Source: DAOTZS01 sp034434335 | Lineage (GTDB): Bacteria; Chloroflexota; Anaerolineae; CG2-30-64-16 | Assembly: GCA_034434335.1 (NCBI GenBank) | Contig: DAOTZS010000120.1 | Span: forward strand, 1 to 25,934 | Length of the DNA stretch: 25,934 nt | Direction: 5' to 3' | Shown here: positions 21,539-25,934 of the stretch, one piece after another | Layout: the number at the start of each line of letters is the position of its first letter | Numbering within the stretch: position 1 is the first letter of the stretch | Notes under the pieces: generated by a model | Seen by the model: only the letters and a program-made list of their open reading frames with translations | Databases searched by the model: none | Told to the model about the DNA's origin: nothing | Position numbers and translations under genes: made by a program

Positions 21539-22810
21539 TCAGCGAAGAGATCCTTTCTCCAGCGGGTTGAGCGGAAGTTCCACCACAAACCGACTGCCTG
21601 CTTTGGCCTGGGGTGGGTATGGACTTTCGGCCCAGATGCGCCCACCGTGTGCGTCCACGATGCGTTTGACAATAGAAAGGCCCAACCCCAGGCCAGCCGT
21701 CTCCGCTGCGCCGCGCGCGCGATAGAAGGCCTCAAAAATGTGATCCAGCTCGTCGCGCGGAATTCCTCTGCCCTGGTCAATGACCTCGATACGCAACTTG
21801 TCACCCTCTTGTCTGGCGGCCAGGCAGATGCGGCTCCCCTCTGGCGAGAACTTGATGGCATTGCTGAGCAGGTTGGACAGCACCTGGCGCAGCCGACTAT
21901 GGGCGGCTATGATCTTGGGCAAATGGGCCGGCACTTCCAGGACGAGTTCCTGAGAATTCTGTTTCAGGCGCAACTGTACATCTTCCACTGCCTCGTTGAT
22001 CACTTCGTGCAGGTCGGTCGGCTCAAAAGCTTGCTGGATTTGTTCTGGCTGCATGCGGGCCAGGTCCAGGACCCACGTGATGAGGTCGGTAGTTTCGCCC
22101 AGGCGCAACACGGAACGTTCCAGCATCATCCGCTGCTCTGAGGTCAGCGGACCAGCATACTCATTCAGCATCACTTGCAAGTAGTTTTCCACGGCTGCCA
22201 GGGGTGCCCGTAACTCATGCGCGACTACACTCAGGAAGTAAAGCAACATGCGGGTTTGATATTCCAGGCGTGAACCAATCAGCTCGGCGATTCTAGACAT
22301 AATCCTCACGCCCAGGTGAGGCCGGCGTTGCATCAGGTCACGGAAGGCCTGGCCATCCAGACATAGGGCTCGAGTAGGCTGGACGGCCACCGCGCTTTGG
22401 GTGTAGTGGAAAGGAGCCACCAGGCTGGACCATCCCATAGCATGGCCCGGATGCAGGAACTGCACTGTCGCCTGGCGCGGGGGGCTGTGGGGGCCCAGGC
22501 GCACCTCCTTTTCCAACGCGACCTGTCCCTCTATCAGCAGGCAGAAGTTACGCGCCTCTTCACGCTCATGGAATATCACAGTACCCGCTGACCAGTGACA
22601 CTCATAGGTTAACCTGGCTACCTCTTCCAGGTCAGCATCACTGACCCCCGCGAAGAGGTGGAACGTGCGCAGTCCGGCCATCGCTTCATCCACCGTGAGC
22701 AGCCGGCAGGCATCACCCCAACCTAGCGGCCCGGCCAGCTCGGCCATGCGCTCAGGTGTCATGCCCACAAGAGAATGAAGCTCAGCTTGCCGACCGGATT
22801 GCTCTTCCAT
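21539..22810 (-). CDS. Histidine kinase with N-terminal cyclic-nucleotide-binding-like sensor
   Basis: A 423-residue soluble kinase with no membrane segment. Residues about 45-165 form a CRP/cNMP-binding-like domain (HLFAGVSDADLEEVARLTYE, IEGQVALEKEVRLG). A helix leads to HisKA with H198 (VVAHELRAPLAAVENYL), then HATPase_c with N317 (LLSNAIKFS), DQGRGI (345-350) and GLGLGLSIV (373-381). The sensor may bind a cyclic nucleotide, or a redox or gas cofactor as in some CRP relatives; no specific cofactor residues are clear. It lies 46 nt after mvhD and 75 nt before the two-receiver regulator, inside the electron-transfer operon. Confidence 0.92.
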   Translation of the reverse strand: MEEQSGRQAELHSLVGMTPERMAELAGPLGWGDACRLLTVDEAMAGLRTFHLFAGVSDADLEEVARLTYECHWSAGTVIFHEREEARNFCLLIEGQVALEKEVRLGPHSPPRQATVQFLHPGHAMGWSSLVAPFHYTQSAVAVQPTRALCLDGQAFRDLMQRRPHLGVRIMSRIAELIGSRLEYQTRMLLYFLSVVAHELRAPLAAVENYLQVMLNEYAGPLTSEQRMMLERSVLRLGETTDLITWVLDLARMQPEQIQQAFEPTDLHEVINEAVEDVQLRLKQNSQELVLEVPAHLPKIIAAHSRLRQVLSNLLSNAIKFSPEGSRICLAARQEGDKLRIEVIDQGRGIPRDELDHIFEAFYRARGAAETAGLGLGLSIVKRIVDAHGGRIWAESPYPPQAKAGSRFVVELPLNPLEKGSLR

Positions 22811-22856
22811 GTTCCACCTGCCCTGAAAGTAGCCGGGTTATGTCGCAGGCTTTAGC

Positions 22857-23285
22857 TCAGGATGGCTCACCGGTTTCAGCCCCCCTGCGCAAAGGGCTCG
22901 GGCCGAGGGATTGGACCTCGGCCGTCATTTCAGCCGCTGCCATGGCAAAGTGCGCTCCCATTGCTGACGACATGTTGACCATCTGGATGCGTCGGCTATC
23001 CAGGCCAATCTGAGCAAGCAGTTGCTGGATATACTCGACCCGCCTGCGAGCATTGAGGTTGCCGGTCTTGAAATGACACTCCCCTTCCAGGCAGCCGGCC
23101 ACCAGCACCCCATCAGCACCGCGCTCGAAAGTATGCAGCACTTCCAGGATATCCAGGCGGCCTGTGCAGGGCAGACGGATGATCTTGATGTTGGGCGGAT
23201 ATTGCAGGCGCAAAGCTCCGGCCAGGTCGGCCGCCGCATAGGCGCAGTAGTTGCAGCAATAGGCTACGATTTCCGGCTGAAACAT
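22857..23285 (-). CDS. mvhD: MvhD-like iron-sulfur subunit (electron link to HdrA)
   Basis: A 142-residue protein with the MvhD/FrhD-like pattern: AYCCNYCAYAAADLAG (C10, C11, C14), IRLPCTGRLD (C40) and GCLEGECHFKTGN (C65, C70), which bind a [2Fe-2S] cluster. MvhD joins HdrA to a partner dehydrogenase. The ATG at 23285 lies 2 nt after the hdrA stop with GAGG 8 nt upstream; a GTG at 23291 overlapping the stop is the other choice. All cysteines are normal codons here, whereas some methanogen homologues use selenocysteine. No hydrogenase or formate dehydrogenase partner is visible in the window. Confidence 0.92.
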   Translation of the reverse strand: MFQPEIVAYCCNYCAYAAADLAGALRLQYPPNIKIIRLPCTGRLDILEVLHTFERGADGVLVAGCLEGECHFKTGNLNARRRVEYIQQLLAQIGLDSRRIQMVNMSSAMGAHFAMAAAEMTAEVQSLGPSPLRRGAETGEPS

Positions 23286-23287
23286 GG

Positions 23288-25934
23288 TCACACCCTCACC
23301 GATTCCAGGCCAACCAGTTCGAACAGCGCGTCCACTTTAGATTCTATCTGTTCATTGGTGTAGTGTACGAGCTGAATGGCGCGTGCCGGGCATTCAGCCG
23401 CACAAATGCCGCATCCATGACACACGGCAGGGTTGATATACGCCGCGCCCGCGATACCTCCTGCCCCGATCAGCGCGGGATCTATACGGGGCACTTGATA
23501 AGGGCAGAACCGCACGCAGGTGAGACAGCCAACACATTTCTCGGGAGTAACCTGAGCCACTATCGGGCTGGGAATGATCGTGTCGCGCGCGAGGACCAGC
23601 GCTGCCCGCGCGGCCGCGGCCTGTGCCTGCACAATCGCCTCGTCCAGCAACTTGGGGTAATGGGCCATGCCGGCCATGTAGATGCCGTCGGAGGCGAAGT
23701 CCACCGGCCGCAGCTTCACATGGGCCTCCAGGAAGAACCCGTCCAGATCTACCGGCACTTTCAGCCGGGTGCCCAGTTCGCGGGCGCCTTCTGGCGGCAC
23801 GACAGGCATGCTCAATACCAGCAGGTCGGGTTGCCACGTCAGGCCGCGGCCCAGCTGCGGCTCATAAGCCTGCACGGTCAGCCGGCCATCCACAGACACC
23901 TCAGGCTTGCGGTCAAAATCGTAGCGGACAAAGAGAACTCCCCGACGCCGCGCTTCTGTGTACAGCCGTTCGCCGAAGCCATAGACGCGTAGATCGCGAT
24001 AGAGCACTGTGATCTGCGCCCGGGGGTTCAGCTCTTTGAGCTTGAGCGCGTTCTTCAGCGCCTGGGCGCAACAGATGCGGCTGCAGTATTTTTCCGATGG
24101 CGGCGCTGCGCACTGGATCATGACGACGGTGTTGGGTAGACTGGTAGATTGGTGGGTTGGTTGACCGATGCTGTCCTGAGCTACCAATTGGCCGGGCTCC
24201 CATCTGCTGAGCAGCTCCTCCAGTTCCTGCTGCGTCATGATGCGCGGGTCTGTGCCGTAGCCATATGAGTTGCCCCGATATTCCACCGCGCCCGTGGCCA
24301 CAATGGTCACGCCGTGTTGGATCTCAAAACTCTGCCCGTCGCGGCGCAAGATGGAGGTGAAATTCCCCTTGAACCCCGTTGTGGCCTCCAGCTCGGTGTT
24401 CAGGTGCACGGTGATCAGCGGATGCTGTTGGGTCCGCTGTATCAGGTCGGCCAGGTAGGCTTGCGGGTCGGGGGCACCTTCCAGGGTGCCGGTCTGGGGG
24501 TTAGCCAGGTAGCGCAACCGACGCAGATGGCCGCCCAGGGCGTCACTCCGCTCGATCAGGTGCACGGGGAAGCCCTGCTCGGCCAGGCTGAGACTGGCCG
24601 TCATCCCGGCCACCCCGCCGCCGATCACCAGGGCGGCCTTGATCACCGGCACCTCGCGCGTGTAGAGCGGCTGCAGCTTAATCGCCCGTGCCACAGCCAT
24701 CCGCACCAGGTCCTTCGCCTTACGGGTCGCCCCTTCCCGGTCATCGGAGTGGACCCATGAGCACTGGTTGCGGATATTGGCCATCTCGAACAGGTAGGGG
24801 TTCAGGCCGGCCGACCGCAGGCAGCTCTGGAAGAGTGGCTCGTGGGTCAAGGGTGTACAACTGGCCACCACAACCCGGTTCAGGCTCAGCTCTTTGATCT
24901 GCTCGGCGATGTGACGGATGCTGTCCTGGGAGCAGGTGTAGAGGTTGTGCTCGGCGTGGACTACATAGGGCAGGGTGCGGGCGTATTCTGCCACCTGGGG
25001 CACGTCCACAAAGCCACCGATATTGCTGCCGCAGTGGCAGACAAAGACGCCGACCCGCGGCTCCTCGGAGCGCACATCGCGCTCGGCCGGGTAGACGACC
25101 TGACGGGTGAGGGTGTGTCGTGCCGGGGCCAGCAGCTCAGCGGCGGCTGCGGCTGCCGCGCTGGCCTCGACCACCGATTCGGGGATGTCCTTGGGGCTGC
25201 GGAAGGGGCCAATGGCATACACCCCCGGCCGCGAGGTCTGGAGGGGCGCGATGGGTGAAGTCTGTGCAAAGCCGAAGCGATCGGTGGCCACCCCCAGCCT
25301 TGTGGCCAATTGCCGCACATCCTGGCCGATCTCCATCCCCACGGAAAGCACTACCAGGTCAAACTCTTCCTCGCGAACCTGCGCATGCGACCCTCCCTCC
25401 TCCACATAGCGCACGATCAGGTTACCGTTTGCCGGGTTCTCCTTCACCGCTGACACCCGGCAACGCACATACTGAACACCGTATTTCTGCTGCGCCCGGC
25501 GATAGAACTCCTCATAGCTTTTGCTGAAAGCCCGCATGTCCATCATGAAGATACGCACCTGTGTGTCGGGCTCGTGCTCGACGGCCATGATGGCTTGTTT
25601 GGTGGCATACATGCAGCAGACGGAGGAGCAGTAGTCGTGCTCCTGGTCCCGTGAGCCGACACACTGGAGAAATGCGATCTTCTTGGCTGGCTGGTGGTCA
25701 GAGGGGCGCACGACATGGCCAAAGGTGGGGCCGCTGGCGCTCAGGAGCCGCTCGAACTGCAGGGAGGTCACCACGTTCCGGTAGCGGCCCCAGCCGAGCT
25801 CGCCAGCCCTCTCCGCGGAGAAGGCCTCGAAGCCGGGGGCCAGGATCACCGCGCCCACCGGGATCTGACGGGTGGTGGCCACCATGTCGTGGTTCCCTGC
25901 GCCGACCCCGCACTGGTACACGCAGCTCAGGCAC
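23288..25934 (-). CDS. hdrA: HdrA-like flavin iron-sulfur protein with two tandem HdrA modules (5' end outside window)
   Basis: The open frame runs off the right edge; at least 881 codons are visible. The visible N-terminus has CLSCVYQC, the CxxCxxxC end of a ferredoxin-like motif, then IPVGAVILAPGFEAF and the thioredoxin-reductase-like half of one HdrA (LQCVGSRDQEHDYCSSVCC, to about residue 285, counted from the codon at 25921). A second module follows: VGVFVCHCGSNIGG (about 290), ASCTPLTHEPLF, flavin-binding VIGGGVAGMTASL (about 430), CAAPPSEKYCSRICC, and two C-terminal [4Fe-4S] motifs CVGCLTCVRFCP and CHGCGICAAECP (about 790-840). HdrA is the bifurcating flavoprotein of Hdr complexes. The second copy appears to lack the internal cluster insertion of the first. 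MvhD follows directly. Confidence 0.92.
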   Translation of the reverse strand, partial: CLSCVYQCGVGAGNHDMVATTRQIPVGAVILAPGFEAFSAERAGELGWGRYRNVVTSLQFERLLSASGPTFGHVVRPSDHQPAKKIAFLQCVGSRDQEHDYCSSVCCMYATKQAIMAVEHEPDTQVRIFMMDMRAFSKSYEEFYRRAQQKYGVQYVRCRVSAVKENPANGNLIVRYVEEGGSHAQVREEEFDLVVLSVGMEIGQDVRQLATRLGVATDRFGFAQTSPIAPLQTSRPGVYAIGPFRSPKDIPESVVEASAAAAAAAELLAPARHTLTRQVVYPAERDVRSEEPRVGVFVCHCGSNIGGFVDVPQVAEYARTLPYVVHAEHNLYTCSQDSIRHIAEQIKELSLNRVVVASCTPLTHEPLFQSCLRSAGLNPYLFEMANIRNQCSWVHSDDREGATRKAKDLVRMAVARAIKLQPLYTREVPVIKAALVIGGGVAGMTASLSLAEQGFPVHLIERSDALGGHLRRLRYLANPQTGTLEGAPDPQAYLADLIQRTQQHPLITVHLNTELEATTGFKGNFTSILRRDGQSFEIQHGVTIVATGAVEYRGNSYGYGTDPRIMTQQELEELLSRWEPGQLVAQDSIGQPTHQSTSLPNTVVMIQCAAPPSEKYCSRICCAQALKNALKLKELNPRAQITVLYRDLRVYGFGERLYTEARRRGVLFVRYDFDRKPEVSVDGRLTVQAYEPQLGRGLTWQPDLLVLSMPVVPPEGARELGTRLKVPVDLDGFFLEAHVKLRPVDFASDGIYMAGMAHYPKLLDEAIVQAQAAAARAALVLARDTIIPSPIVAQVTPEKCVGCLTCVRFCPYQVPRIDPALIGAGGIAGAAYINPAVCHGCGICAAECPARAIQLVHYTNEQIESKVDALFELVGLESVRV

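Noticed and set aside
22857..23291. Selenocysteine in MvhD
   Set aside because: Some methanogen homologues use Sec, but all cysteine positions here are Cys codons and the frame has no internal TGA.

Overview
The window reads as GC-rich chromosomal DNA from an anaerobic bacterium with folate-branch Wood-Ljungdahl (reductive acetyl-CoA) C1 metabolism. The gene set (MetV partners, HdrA/HdrCB/MvhD, a Sat-CysC fusion, an AhpE-type peroxiredoxin) and the dispersed GC-rich palindromic intergenic repeats suggest a Chloroflexota-like (Anaerolineae-type) genome. This placement is inference; there is no rRNA or other marker here.

Left part (1-7103): a nucleotide-sugar 6-dehydrogenase followed by a fused ATP sulfurylase/APS kinase; a convergent enolase-superfamily gene behind a perfect 16-bp hairpin; then ruvB-queA with a recognisable sigma70-type promoter. 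queA ends at two near-identical perfect palindromes.

Middle (7104-12015): an AhpE-like peroxiredoxin fused to a mycoredoxin-like glutaredoxin. Its reading frame contains an in-frame TGA exactly at the peroxidatic cysteine, followed by a SECIS-like hairpin, so it is probably a selenoprotein (U46). Next come, on the minus strand, a CBS-pair protein, an acyl-CoA dehydrogenase and a DUF3786-like protein, plus an SCP2-domain protein. They are separated by copies of a GC-rich hairpin repeat; one copy is bounded by 27-bp imperfect inverted repeats.

Right part (12016-25934, all minus strand): a C1/electron-transfer region. In transcription order: a tandem HdrA (5' end outside the window), MvhD, a histidine kinase with a cyclic-nucleotide-binding-like sensor, a two-receiver response regulator, MetV, MetF, MetV, MetF, an HdrC-HdrB fusion and a short MetV-like protein. 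After 0.6 kb of repeats follow a GNAT/thioredoxin-like fusion, a third MetF and a CBS-ACT protein. The parts match the MetFV-HdrABC-MvhD methylene-tetrahydrofolate reductase complex known from acetogens such as Moorella. Here three MetF and three MetV-type proteins surround one Hdr/Mvh set, and a phosphorelay pair lies inside the run.

The two strongest candidates for something new are the putative selenocysteine peroxiredoxin-glutaredoxin fusion and the multi-MetF/MetV Hdr cluster with built-in signalling genes. All calls come from reading the sequence; no database search was run.
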